From Thermoactinomyces intermedius (GTDB lineage Bacteria > Bacillota > Bacilli > Thermoactinomycetales > Thermoactinomycetaceae): 64,000 bases of DNA. The stretch lies in the NCBI RefSeq assembly GCF_016055025.1, contig NZ_JAECVW010000003.1. One strand, 5' to 3'. The position numbers and the translations under genes were made by a program. The notes beneath the pieces were generated by a model, which was not told the origin of the DNA, ran no database searches, and worked only from the letters and a program-made list of their open reading frames with translations. This document shows positions 15,565 to 23,130 of this stretch, piece after piece; positions within the stretch are counted from its first letter, which is position 1; every line of letters starts with the position of its first letter.

Positions 15565-16365
15565 ATGTTAAAAGCGGCCGGACTGGCGAAAAAGTTGGGG
15601 CAACGCTGGGTGTTGAAAGAGATTTCTTTTCAAGTCAAACCCGGGGAAATGTTGGGCATCATCGGTCCGAATGGAAGCGGAAAAAGCACATTGCTGCGCC
15701 TTCTCACCGGGGAGGATGCTCCGGATGCCGGAAAAGTTTGGTTGGATGGTCAGCCGCTCGAATCGTATCCGCTCAGAGAAAGGGCCAAAAAATGGGCGGT
15801 ATTGACGCAGGAACAGGTTTCGGATCTTTCTTTCACGGCTGAAGAAGTTGTTTTCATGGGACGTTATCCCTATCGCCGCCGCTTTTTCGGACAGACCGGG
15901 GAAGACCGGATGGTGGTGGACCGGGTCATGCGGGAAACACAGGTTTATCCGGTCAGACATCGTCTGTATTCCGAATTGAGCGGAGGGGAACGGCAACGGG
16001 TATCCATCGCCCGGGTGATGTCGCAGGAGCCCCGGTTGCTGATATTGGATGAACCGACCACTTATTTGGACATTCACTATCAGCTGGCAGTGCTGGACCG
16101 GTTGAAAAACTGGCAAAAAAGGGACGGATTGACGGTGATTGTGGTCCTGCATGATTTAAACCTGGCCGCCCAATATTGTGACGCGCTTCTGGTGCTGAAA
16201 GACGGAAAGCTGGTAAGAACCGGCACGGCGAGGGAGGTGATCGAGCCCGGCCTTGTTGAAGAAGTATATGGCGTCAGGCCGGTTATCATTGATCACCCGA
16301 CCCACCATGTTCCGCAAATTCTTTTAACATCCGCCAAGGGTGTTTATCAGGAGGAGATATCGTGA
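15565..16365 (+). CDS. btuD: Cobalamin ABC transporter ATP-binding protein BtuD
   Basis: This 266-residue ATPase has Walker A GPNGSGKST, Q-loop LTQEQ, signature LSGGERQRVSIARV, Walker B LLILDEPTTYLD and the switch His in VVLHDLNLA. AAAGGAG at 15551-15557 fixes ATG 15565. The C-terminal ~40 residues after HDLNLA are the usual extension of FepC/BtuD proteins. It overlaps the adenosyltransferase gene by four bases (GTGA). Confidence 0.94.
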   Translation: MLKAAGLAKKLGQRWVLKEISFQVKPGEMLGIIGPNGSGKSTLLRLLTGEDAPDAGKVWLDGQPLESYPLRERAKKWAVLTQEQVSDLSFTAEEVVFMGRYPYRRRFFGQTGEDRMVVDRVMRETQVYPVRHRLYSELSGGERQRVSIARVMSQEPRLLILDEPTTYLDIHYQLAVLDRLKNWQKRDGLTVIVVLHDLNLAAQYCDALLVLKDGKLVRTGTAREVIEPGLVEEVYGVRPVIIDHPTHHVPQILLTSAKGVYQEEIS

Positions 16366-16919
16366 AAATTTACACCCGTACGGGAGATGAAGGAAAAACC
16401 AGTGTGATCGGCGGACGTGTGGATAAAGATGACATCCGCGTGGAAGCCTATGGGACCGTCGATGAGCTGAATGCGTTTGTCGGAGATGCCATCACCCGGT
16501 TGGATGACGAAAAGTATGCCGATCTGATCGGGCATTTGACCGAAATCCAACATGAATTGTTTGATGCCGGAGCCGACCTGGCACAAGCGGGGGAAAAGCG
16601 GCAGTATAAGGTGAATGCAGAGATGGTCCGTCGCCTTGAAAACTGGATTGATCAGTATGAGAAAGAGTGCCCGGAGTTAAAACGGTTTATTTTGCCGGGA
16701 GGAACCCGGGGAGCGGCCGCATTGCACATTTGCCGCGTACTGGTGCGCCGGGCGGAACGCATGGTGGTGACGTTGTGCCGTGAACAAAAGACCAATGAGG
16801 AAGTCCGCCGCTACTTAAACCGCTTGTCCGACTTTTTCTTCGTCGCGGCAAGGGTGGCCAATGTGAGGGAAAATGTGGCGGATGTGGAATATAAAAGAGG
16901 CGGCCAAGTGTTCAAATGA
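16362..16919 (+). CDS. pduO: PduO-type cob(I)alamin adenosyltransferase
   Basis: This 185-residue enzyme transfers the adenosyl group of ATP to cob(I)alamin, turning imported corrinoid into the coenzyme sensed by the riboswitch. The N-terminal ATP-binding motif YTRTGDEGKTSVIGG and the later RRAERMVVTL and FVAARVAN blocks are typical of the trimeric PduO/MMAB family. The start is GTG 16362, within the btuD stop, with AGGAGGA just upstream. It is the last gene of the operon. Confidence 0.93.
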   Translation: MKIYTRTGDEGKTSVIGGRVDKDDIRVEAYGTVDELNAFVGDAITRLDDEKYADLIGHLTEIQHELFDAGADLAQAGEKRQYKVNAEMVRRLENWIDQYEKECPELKRFILPGGTRGAAALHICRVLVRRAERMVVTLCREQKTNEEVRRYLNRLSDFFFVAARVANVRENVADVEYKRGGQVFK

Positions 16920-16970
16920 TTTTATTCAGGATAGAATAAGAATAATGATGTCCAACAAGGAGGGCTGAAA

Positions 16971-17327
16971 TTGGCACTGAAAATGTACTGGTATCCGAAA
17001 TGTGGGACGTGCCGTAAGGCCAAAAAATTTTTGGAGGAACACGAAGTGCAGTTCACTGAGCAAAATATTGTCGAAAACCCTCCTTCCCGCGATGAATTGG
17101 CTCAGTTTGTTTCCATAAGCGGACAACCCGTCAAAAAGTTTTTCAACACCAGCGGCAAGAAATACCGTGAACTCGGATTGTCCAAAAAGCTGAAAGAGAT
17201 GAGCGAAGAAGAGCAGTTGGATCTTCTGGCGTCGGACGGGATGCTGATTAAGCGGCCGCTTATTACCGACGGAAACCAGGTCACGGTCGGTTTTAAAGAA
17301 GAAGAGTTCAAAGAAAAATGGCTGTAA
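16971..17327 (+). CDS. ArsC/Spx-family protein (YusI-like)
   Basis: This 118-residue thioredoxin-fold protein starts MALKMYWYPKCGTCRKAKKF, with the redox CxxC at Cys11 and Cys14, and the SGKKYRELGL and LLASDGMLIKRPL blocks of the ArsC/Spx family. Spx itself lacks this proximity to gcvH; in Bacillus subtilis yusI is adjacent to gcvH, so this is the YusI type, of unknown function. The start is TTG 16971 with AAGGAGGG at 16958-16965. Confidence 0.85.
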   Translation: MALKMYWYPKCGTCRKAKKFLEEHEVQFTEQNIVENPPSRDELAQFVSISGQPVKKFFNTSGKKYRELGLSKKLKEMSEEEQLDLLASDGMLIKRPLITDGNQVTVGFKEEEFKEKWL

Positions 17328-17370
17328 AGTGACATTGGGTCTGAAAAAAGTTTACGGGCAAGCAAGCCGG

Positions 17371-17398
17371 AAGGCCTGACAATCTGTCGGGCCTTTGT
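17371..17398 (+). terminator. Hairpin after the YusI-like gene
   Basis: AAGGCCTGACA pairs with TGTCGGGCCTT (one G-U pair). Only three T follow, so termination may be partial. Confidence 0.5.
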
Positions 17399-17423
17399 CC
17401 GTACGGGATGGGAGGAATGGCAC

Positions 17424-17870
17424 ATGGTCCTGCGGTTGCAGGCGGCATTGCCGGACATCGGCGGCGTCACGGAATGGGTGAATCAAAAGGTTTCAAACGA
17501 CGACCTCACGGGACAACCTGTGCTTGTTCATTTCTGGTCCGTCAGTTGCGAGTTGTGCAAGATGGGGTTTAAAGAATTGAACAAACTGCGGGAAGAACAT
17601 CCGCAGGTGGAATTTATAGGTATTCATGTCCCGCGTTCGGAAAAAGATACAGATGTAGACGCGGTGAAAGAAACTATCGTAAAATATGAATTGAAACATC
17701 CTCAAGGGATCGATAACAGGCACGCTGTTGTGGATGCCTTTGAGAATGAGTATGTACCGGCATTTTACTTATTCGATGCCAAAGGTCAATTAAGACACCG
17801 TTTCGGAGGCGCCAGGGCATTGTCCATGTTAAAGCGCCCGCTGGAACGGATGTCGGGAGAAATTGAATAA
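17424..17870 (+). CDS. Thioredoxin-like (TlpA/redoxin) protein, cytoplasmic
   Basis: This 148-residue protein has the redoxin fold: QPVLVHFWSVSCELCKMGF with a CxxC at Cys42 and Cys45, VEFIGIHVPRSEKD, and a cis-Pro region VPAFYLFDAKGQ. It lacks a signal peptide or membrane anchor, unlike ResA or TlpA, so it acts in the cytoplasm. GGGAGG precedes ATG 17424. It lies 16 bases before gcvH and is probably co-transcribed with it. Confidence 0.8.
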   Translation: MVLRLQAALPDIGGVTEWVNQKVSNDDLTGQPVLVHFWSVSCELCKMGFKELNKLREEHPQVEFIGIHVPRSEKDTDVDAVKETIVKYELKHPQGIDNRHAVVDAFENEYVPAFYLFDAKGQLRHRFGGARALSMLKRPLERMSGEIE

Positions 17871-17886
17871 CGGAGGGAATCGAACA

Positions 17887-18276
17887 ATGAACGTGCCAAA
17901 AGAACTGCGGTATTCCAAAGAACATGAATGGGTGGAAACTTTGGAAGACAACAAAGTTCGCATCGGGATTACGGACTTTGCCCAAGACCAGTTAGGAGAC
18001 ATTGTTTTTGTGGAATTGCCTGAGGCAGGACAGGAACTGGCTGCCGAAGAATCGTTTGGCAGTGTCGAATCCGTGAAAACGGTTTCGGAACTTTATGCTC
18101 CGGTCAGCGGAAAAGTTCTTGAGGTGAACAGCGGACTGGAAGATTCGCCGGAAAATGTGAATGAATCCCCTTATGGAGACGGTTGGATGATCGTGTTGGA
18201 AATGTCCGATCCCTCCGAACTGGAGAAATTGTTGGATGCAAGCCAATATGAAGCGATGGTCAGTGAAGAAGACTGA
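17887..18276 (+). CDS. gcvH: Glycine cleavage system H protein
   Basis: This 129-residue lipoyl carrier shuttles the aminomethyl group between the P, T and L proteins. The lipoylation site is Lys64 in SVESVKTVSELYAPVSG, and the N-terminus (YSKEHEWVE) is canonical. In Firmicutes GcvH is also the platform on which octanoyl groups are loaded for transfer to other 2-oxoacid dehydrogenase E2 proteins, such as the PDH E2 in this window. CGGAGGG sets ATG 17887. Confidence 0.97.
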   Translation: MNVPKELRYSKEHEWVETLEDNKVRIGITDFAQDQLGDIVFVELPEAGQELAAEESFGSVESVKTVSELYAPVSGKVLEVNSGLEDSPENVNESPYGDGWMIVLEMSDPSELEKLLDASQYEAMVSEED

Positions 18277-18582
18277 TTCTTAATGTGCCGTCACGGCCTG
18301 ATTTGTCCTCCTGAAGGAAAATCTCGGTGCAAAAGAGGTTTTTTGACAGGAGGATATTTTTTTGCCTTCCGGCGGCCCGGGCGCTCCCCTTTCCCGGATC
18401 GGGAGATTTTTAAAAGTGAAGATTTTCGGTGAACAGAAAAAATTGTCATGTTTTTTCTTTGTATAAATATGTTTGGATAATAGTGATTTGTGATAAAATA
18501 TATGTAAGACGCCTTATACTCTATGGAACCAAATCGCACCAGGATATGTCGCCGATCATGAGTGGGACAGGGGGGATCGCAG
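18277..18582. other. Intergenic stretch between gcvH and the CxxC protein
   Basis: Besides the terminator at 18306-18363, a second small hairpin (CCCGGATCGGG, 18393-18405) is followed by ATTTTTAAAA. The rest is A/T-rich with -10-like boxes (TAAAAT near 18494, TATACT near 18515) that may serve the next gene. No gene is seen. Confidence 0.5.
18306..18363 (+). terminator. Long-loop terminator after gcvH
   Basis: TCCTCCTG (18306-18313) pairs perfectly with CAGGAGGA (18347-18354), which runs into TATTTTTTT. The loop is about 33 bases. Confidence 0.55.
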
Positions 18583-19008
18583 ATGAGTTATTGTTGTGGC
18601 GCATCAACCATCGGATTTATCGGATCGTATCGTTCAGAGTCCGTCATGGTTCATAAGGTGCCACTGATGTACTGTCCGGTTTGCCATGACGTTCAAGTTC
18701 ATCCATCGGTGAGAGAAGAGTTCGAGCTAGTGGTGGAGTACGCTCGGGAAGATCGCGTAAGAGAAGTCACCCTCCGAGATACCATTACCCCCGAAATGAT
18801 CGCTGAATGGAAAGAATATGGCGTAAGTTTTCAAGAGTCTGAAGACTTTGAACCCATCTTGCGCGAACAAATTGATCATTCACTTGACTTGTTGAGAGTA
18901 TCAAAAGTATTAAATGATAAAGAGTGGGGCGAAGAATTGAAGCATCGTCTCCACGTGTTAAGCGATCAGCTGAAAGAGCTCGAAGAGCAGAAAGAAGAAA
19001 GCAAATAA
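18583..19008 (+). CDS. Hypothetical protein with CxxC zinc-knuckle-like motif
   Basis: This 141-residue protein begins MSYCCGASTIGFIGSYRSES. It has VMVHKVPLMYCPVCHDVQVHP, which resembles the second half of YgiT-type zinc fingers, and a helical charged C-terminus (LRVSKVLNDKEW...LKELEEQKEESK) that may form a coiled coil. I do not recognise the full-length family. GGGGGGATCGC precedes ATG 18583. It is a single gene closed by a strong terminator. Confidence 0.65.
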   Translation: MSYCCGASTIGFIGSYRSESVMVHKVPLMYCPVCHDVQVHPSVREEFELVVEYAREDRVREVTLRDTITPEMIAEWKEYGVSFQESEDFEPILREQIDHSLDLLRVSKVLNDKEWGEELKHRLHVLSDQLKELEEQKEESK

Positions 19009-19015
19009 GAAATCC

Positions 19016-19049
19016 AGCCTAGGTCGTGTAAGCGATCTAGGCTTTTTTA
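19016..19049 (+). terminator. Intrinsic terminator after the CxxC-protein gene
   Basis: AGCCTAGGTCG pairs with CGATCTAGGCT (one G-U pair) and is followed by TTTTTTA. It overlaps the 3' end of the convergent udk gene. Confidence 0.9.
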
Positions 19050-19684
19050 TTGGAAAAGGAAGGAGTCTTTTGCAAATAAGTCCGGATTTGATTGACCAAA
19101 AGATTGATGGCCACCTGATTGTGCCCTCCTTCAGGAATGATGATGTCGGCATAACGTTTGCTCGGTTCGATGAATTGCATGTGCATCGGACGCACAACGG
19201 TCAGATACTGGTTGATCACCGAATCCAGATCTCTTCCTCTTTCTTTGATGTCGCGGTCAATTCTTCTTAAAATCCGGACATCCGCATCCGTGTCAACAAA
19301 AATTTTGATATCCATCAGATTGCGCAAACGTTCATCTTCCAAAATCAAAATGCCTTCCAAGATGATGACATCTTTGGGTTCGAGATGTACGGATTCTTTT
19401 GCCCGGGTATGCCGTGCATAATCATAAACGGGTTTTTGAACCGGTTGGTAGGTTTTCAGCTGAAGGAGATGTTGATACAACAAATCGTTGTCAAAGGCCA
19501 AAGGATGGTCGTAATTGGTTTTGATGCGTTCTTCAAAAGGTAAATGGGATTGATCTTTATAATAAGAATCTTGTTCCAGATAAACCACTGATTCCGAAAA
19601 CTGTTCCACCAGTTTTTTGGCAATGGTCGTTTTTCCTGAACCGGTTCCTCCTGCAACTCCGATAATGACAGGTTTTGTTGACAT
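19037..19684 (-). CDS. udk: Uridine/cytidine kinase
   Basis: This 215-residue kinase phosphorylates uridine and cytidine to UMP and CMP in pyrimidine salvage. It has the P-loop GVAGGTGSGKTT, LEQDSYYKDQSHLPFEER, NYDHPLAFD and YDYARHTR substrate motifs, and IFVDTDADVRILRRIDRDIKERGR typical of Udk. GGAAG upstream favours ATG 19684 over the longer in-frame start at 19717. The length equals that of the Bacillus enzyme. Confidence 0.96.
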   Translation of the reverse strand: MSTKPVIIGVAGGTGSGKTTIAKKLVEQFSESVVYLEQDSYYKDQSHLPFEERIKTNYDHPLAFDNDLLYQHLLQLKTYQPVQKPVYDYARHTRAKESVHLEPKDVIILEGILILEDERLRNLMDIKIFVDTDADVRILRRIDRDIKERGRDLDSVINQYLTVVRPMHMQFIEPSKRYADIIIPEGGHNQVAINLLVNQIRTYLQKTPSFSNKKA

Positions 19685-19802
19685 GACTGAGCTTCCTTTC
19701 TTTCGTCCAAGCTTCATCTTTGCTGATCATACCAATAGATTACATTGATTTCAATAGATAACAGGATATCAAAAAATATAAAATAAGCGTTTTTGTTAAT
19801 AA

Positions 19803-19836
19803 AAAACAGCTCTTGAAAAATAAGAGCTGTTTTTAA
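19803..19836 (-). terminator. Terminator between pckA and udk
   Basis: AAACAGCTCTT and AAGAGCTGTTT pair around an A/T-rich loop. T runs follow on both strands; pckA ends just before it on the minus strand. Confidence 0.85.
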
Positions 19837-19845
19837 AAGAAAAGT

Positions 19846-21423
19846 TCAGAGCCGGGGGCCGGCGTTGCGGATTTCATCCTTGATATGTTTAAATTTAGCG
19901 AAATGGGTGTGGAACCGCCGGGCCAGTTCCTGTGCCTTTTCGTCATAAGCTTTGGGATCGTCCCAGGTGTTGCGCGGATTCAATATTTCATCCGGGACGT
20001 CCGGGCAGGTTTTGGGCATGGACAAACCAAAAACGGGATCCGTTTCATAATCCGCTTTTTTCAGTTCCCCGGAAATGGCGGCACGGACCATGGCGCGCGT
20101 ATATTTCAAATCCATGCGTTTGCCGGTCGCGTAAGGCCCGCCGGTCCAGCCGGTGTTGACCAGGTAAACATCGACTTGGTGTTTGTCAATTTTTTCGCCC
20201 AACATTTCCGCGTAAACCGATGCGGGGCGGGGCAGGAACGGGGCACCGAAACATGTGGAAAAAGTGGCTTCCGGCTCCGTGACTCCCCGTTCGGTTCCGG
20301 CCAGCTTGCTCGTATAGCCGGACAAGAAATGATACATGGCTTGTTCCGGCGTCAACTTGGAAATCGGGGGCAATACGCCGAAAGCATCCGCTGTCAAAAA
20401 GAGAATGACTTTCGGGTGTCCGGCGATCCCCGGAATGACCGATCCGGAAATATGATGAATGGGATAAGCGGCGCGCGTGTTTTCGGTTAACGAAGCGTCC
20501 GCGTAATCGGGAACGCCGTCTTGATCCACCACGACATTTTCCAATACGGAGCCAAAGCGGATGGCACGGTAGATTTGCGGCTCTTTTTCTTCGGTCAGGC
20601 CGATGCATTTGGCGTAGCAACCGCCTTCCATGTTAAACACCCCTTTATCGGACCAGCCGTGCTCGTCATCTCCGATCAACGAGCGTTCAGGGTCTGCGGA
20701 CAACGTTGTTTTTCCGGTTCCCGACAGTCCGAAAAAGAGGGCCACATCTCCTTCCTTCCCGATGTTTGCCGAACAATGCATCGGCAGCACACCGCGTTCC
20801 GGCAACAGGTAATTCATGACACTGAAGATGGATTTTTTCATTTCCCCTGCATAACGGGTTCCCGCAATGAGCACCATTTTGTGCTCAAAGCTGACGGCAA
20901 TCACCGTTTCGGACCGGGTTCCGTCCGATTTCGGGTCGGCTTTGAAGTCCGGGGCACAAATCACGGTGAATTCCGGATCGTGCGCTTCCAGTTCTTCTTT
21001 TGAAGGGCGAATGAAAAGCTGATGTACGAACAGGTTTTGCCAAGCATACTCATTGATGACCCGGATCGGCAGGCGGTAAGCAGGGTCTGCGCCGGCAAAA
21101 CCGTCAAAAATGTAGAGTTCTTTTTCTGCCAGATAGGATTGTAACCGTTTTAATAAACGTTCAAACTTCTCCGGTTCCATGGGTTGATTAACGCTTCCCC
21201 AGTCGATGTGTTCAGCGACGGAAGGTTCCTGAACGATGAATTTGTCTTTGGGTGAACGTCCGGTAAAAGCCCCTGTGGTTGCGCAAATGGCGCCGGATTC
21301 CGTCAAAACGGCTTCGTTTCTCAAGATGGCGTGTTCCACCAATTGGCTGACAGGGAGGTTGATGTGCAATTTTCCCCCGAGGTGAAGAGAAGGTTCATTT
21401 TTCGTCGGGATAACCATGCTCAT
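19846..21423 (-). CDS. pckA: Phosphoenolpyruvate carboxykinase (ATP)
   Basis: This enzyme converts oxaloacetate and ATP to PEP, the first step of gluconeogenesis. The protein (525 residues) has the ATP-binding kinase-1a loop GLSGTGKTTLSADP, IGDDEHGWSDKGVFNMEGGCYAK with metal and substrate ligands, and ATTGAFTGRSPKDKFIV near the N-terminus. AAAGGTGG lies eight bases before ATG 21423; an in-frame GTG twelve bases upstream overlaps it. The transcript ends in the terminator at 19803-19836. A TATACT lies in the A/T-rich leader. Confidence 0.97.
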   Translation of the reverse strand: MSMVIPTKNEPSLHLGGKLHINLPVSQLVEHAILRNEAVLTESGAICATTGAFTGRSPKDKFIVQEPSVAEHIDWGSVNQPMEPEKFERLLKRLQSYLAEKELYIFDGFAGADPAYRLPIRVINEYAWQNLFVHQLFIRPSKEELEAHDPEFTVICAPDFKADPKSDGTRSETVIAVSFEHKMVLIAGTRYAGEMKKSIFSVMNYLLPERGVLPMHCSANIGKEGDVALFFGLSGTGKTTLSADPERSLIGDDEHGWSDKGVFNMEGGCYAKCIGLTEEKEPQIYRAIRFGSVLENVVVDQDGVPDYADASLTENTRAAYPIHHISGSVIPGIAGHPKVILFLTADAFGVLPPISKLTPEQAMYHFLSGYTSKLAGTERGVTEPEATFSTCFGAPFLPRPASVYAEMLGEKIDKHQVDVYLVNTGWTGGPYATGKRMDLKYTRAMVRAAISGELKKADYETDPVFGLSMPKTCPDVPDEILNPRNTWDDPKAYDEKAQELARRFHTHFAKFKHIKDEIRNAGPRL

Positions 21424-21541
21424 GTTTACATCCACCTTTTTATGAGATTCCGAATCGATTGTGATATATTAAATCATCGATTAGTATAACATAATTGCCC
21501 GGATAAGGTGAATAGGATCATTCATTTTTTTGGAAAGGAAT

Positions 21542-21571
21542 AAAAAAAGAAGAACCCGGTGCAGGGGTTCC
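21542..21571 (-). terminator. Terminator of the 45-residue minus-strand gene
   Basis: On the minus strand GAACCC pairs with GGGTTC (21552-21570) and the tract TTCTTTTTTTA follows. Nothing else upstream on this strand needs it except the short gene at 21604-21741. Confidence 0.7.
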
Positions 21572-21603
21572 CCTTTTCTGAGATGGATTTGGCTGGGAAA
21601 GGT

Positions 21604-21741
21604 TTATTTTGAATGATGATTGTTTTCGTTTTTTAAATGTTTGGTTGCTTCCCGAACCACCCGGATCGCTTTTCTTTCTTCCGCCTGATCTTTCTTAGCC
21701 TTTTCCTCAATGATTTTCACGTCATTCACCGAATGCTGCAC
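21604..21741 (-). CDS. Short charged protein, 45 residues, GTG start
   Basis: The frame starts at GTG 21739-21741 with GGGAGG at 21750-21755, eight bases away. It encodes MQHSVNDVKIIEEKAKKDQA followed by EERKAIRVVREATKHLKNEN and a His-rich end. The protein is highly charged and likely helical. A good terminator follows about 30 bases after the stop, and a TATAAT lies upstream on this strand. I recognise no family. The set of start, ribosome binding site and terminator makes it a probable real gene. Confidence 0.6.
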   Translation of the reverse strand: MQHSVNDVKIIEEKAKKDQAEERKAIRVVREATKHLKNENNHHSK

Positions 21742-21755
21742 AAAAATAGCCTCCC

Positions 21756-22093
21756 AACGATAAATTCTGCGCGGCACGGGTTGTTCACGGAGGATGTCGC
21801 CGCTTCATCCCCGCCTCAGATTTGTCCAACAGAATCAGAAAGGGATTATACAATCACATATCCTTTCAAATTCCCTTATAAGAAAAATATTAAACTAAGA
21901 AACAGGTGGGAAATCAAGGGCATATTTTGCCATGTCTTGGTGTATATTCTAAAGGCAAGGGTTTGGAACCGTGGAAACAAGGAGATAAATAAAATAAGCG
22001 CATCATCGGGTGCGGAGACATTTTTACCCATTGACTTTTACGAAAATAAATGGTATTTTTGTACAGAATTAATTACACTTCGGGAGTGTTATA
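21756..22093. other. Intergenic stretch between the 45-residue gene and the S1-domain gene
   Basis: The region holds divergent regulatory sequence: a minus-strand TATAAT (about 21850-21855) for the short gene and the plus-strand promoter at 22031-22059. AAGGAGATAAATAAA near 21980 looks like a ribosome binding site but is followed by stops in the usable frames. No further gene is seen. Confidence 0.5.
22031..22059 (+). promoter_or_regulatory. SigA-type promoter of the S1-domain gene
   Basis: TTGACT (22031-22036) and TATTTT (22054-22059) are 17 bases apart, 35 bases before the start codon. Confidence 0.65.
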
Positions 22094-22468
22094 ATGAGCG
22101 TGTTAAAGGAAGGGGCCGTCGTAGAAGGGGAAGTGATTACCACCAAACCGTTCGGCGCATTTGTCAAACTGGAATCCGGCGAAACGGGTTTGGTTCACAT
22201 TTCTCAAATCTCGACAAAATATGTGGAAAAAGTTGAAGATGAGTTGCAAGTAGGTGCAAAAGTTAAAGCGAAAGTGCTTTCCATTGATCCTTCAGGAAAA
22301 ATCTCCTTGTCAATAAAAGCGCTCCAGGCGGATCGTCCGCGGGATCGAAGAGGAGGACGTTCTGGTCGGAGAAGTTCGACGGACTTCGAAGACATGATGA
22401 AAAAATGGATGAAAAGCAGCGAAGAACGACTGAGTGCCCTTGCAGCCAAGCAAAGAAAAAACCGATAA
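22094..22468 (+). CDS. S1 RNA-binding domain protein (YabR-like)
   Basis: This 124-residue protein consists of one S1 domain (about 6-78: GAVVEGEVITTKPFGAFVKL, GLVHISQIS, VLSIDPSGKISLSIK) and a basic linker RDRRGGRSGRRSS before a helical end. Single-S1 proteins of this size in Bacilli, such as YabR and YugI (GSP13), associate with RNA or ribosomes. GGGAGTG lies eight bases before ATG 22094. It is a single gene with its own promoter and terminator. Confidence 0.88.
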   Translation: MSVLKEGAVVEGEVITTKPFGAFVKLESGETGLVHISQISTKYVEKVEDELQVGAKVKAKVLSIDPSGKISLSIKALQADRPRDRRGGRSGRRSSTDFEDMMKKWMKSSEERLSALAAKQRKNR

Positions 22469-22491
22469 TGTTTCATAAATCAGCCATCAAA

Positions 22492-22523
22492 CATCTTCCA
22501 GGAAGCCGGGAAGATGTTTTTAT
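22492..22523 (+). terminator. Terminator after the S1-domain gene
   Basis: CATCTTCC pairs with GGAAGATG around a nine-base loop and is followed by TTTTTATT. Confidence 0.9.
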
Positions 22524-22557
22524 TATAAAAGACGGATCGCCGCGGGGATCCATCTTT

Positions 22558-23130
22558 TTATGAACGTTTTTCGATCATCAGCAACGAAGGGGACCGGTCC
22601 CGGTTGACCATCTGTTGCCACATGACTTGGAAAGAACGGGGGGACAAGCCGGAAGCCCACGCAATGACGCTGCCGGCTTCTTCCTTTCCGCCCGGATGGC
22701 CGGTGTACAAAGCCGCGATCAAAAGTCCGCCGGATGTTAAAAATCGGAGGGCCTGTTGCATGGCCCTGACGGTGGTGTCGGGCCGGGTGATGATCGTTTT
22801 GTCCCCGTGCGGGAGATAGCCCAGATTAAACATCACGACCTGGACCTTTCCCAAGAGTTCTTCCGGCAACACTTCATACATTTGATCATGGCTTTTTTGG
22901 AACAATGTGACTTGACGATGCGCGTTTTCCGCCAAGAGCCGCCGGCGGGTGTTTTGGATGGCTTGCTCTTGAATATCAAAGCCGAAGACATGTCCGTCCG
23001 GCCCGACTTGCCTGGCCAAAAACAAGGTGTCATGGCCGTTTCCCGTTGTGGCATCGATGGCCGCCCCGCCGGGGGTTAATACTTCGGACGCCCATTGGTG
23101 GGCACTTTGCAAGATGGATGGAACAATCAT
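22558..23130 (-). CDS. mnmM: tRNA (mnm5s2U34) methyltransferase MnmM (YtqB)
   Basis: This 190-residue class I SAM methyltransferase has the SAM loop AIDATTGNGHDTLFLA and motif IV VVMFNLGYLPHGDK, which are diagnostic for the YtqB family. In Bacillus subtilis this protein was shown to methylate nm5s2U at the tRNA wobble position, replacing the methylase half of MnmC. GGAGG precedes ATG 23130; a longer frame upstream lies inside the mnmL gene. Its start overlaps the mnmL stop by four bases, so the two are translationally coupled. No terminator is obvious after it. Confidence 0.88.
   Translation of the reverse strand: MIVPSILQSAHQWASEVLTPGGAAIDATTGNGHDTLFLARQVGPDGHVFGFDIQEQAIQNTRRRLLAENAHRQVTLFQKSHDQMYEVLPEELLGKVQVVMFNLGYLPHGDKTIITRPDTTVRAMQQALRFLTSGGLLIAALYTGHPGGKEEAGSVIAWASGLSPRSFQVMWQQMVNRDRSPSLLMIEKRS

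Noticed and set aside
17371..17398. Operon boundary between the YusI-like gene and gcvH genes
   Set aside because: The hairpin has only three following T, so I report it as a weak terminator and do not claim a separate promoter downstream.
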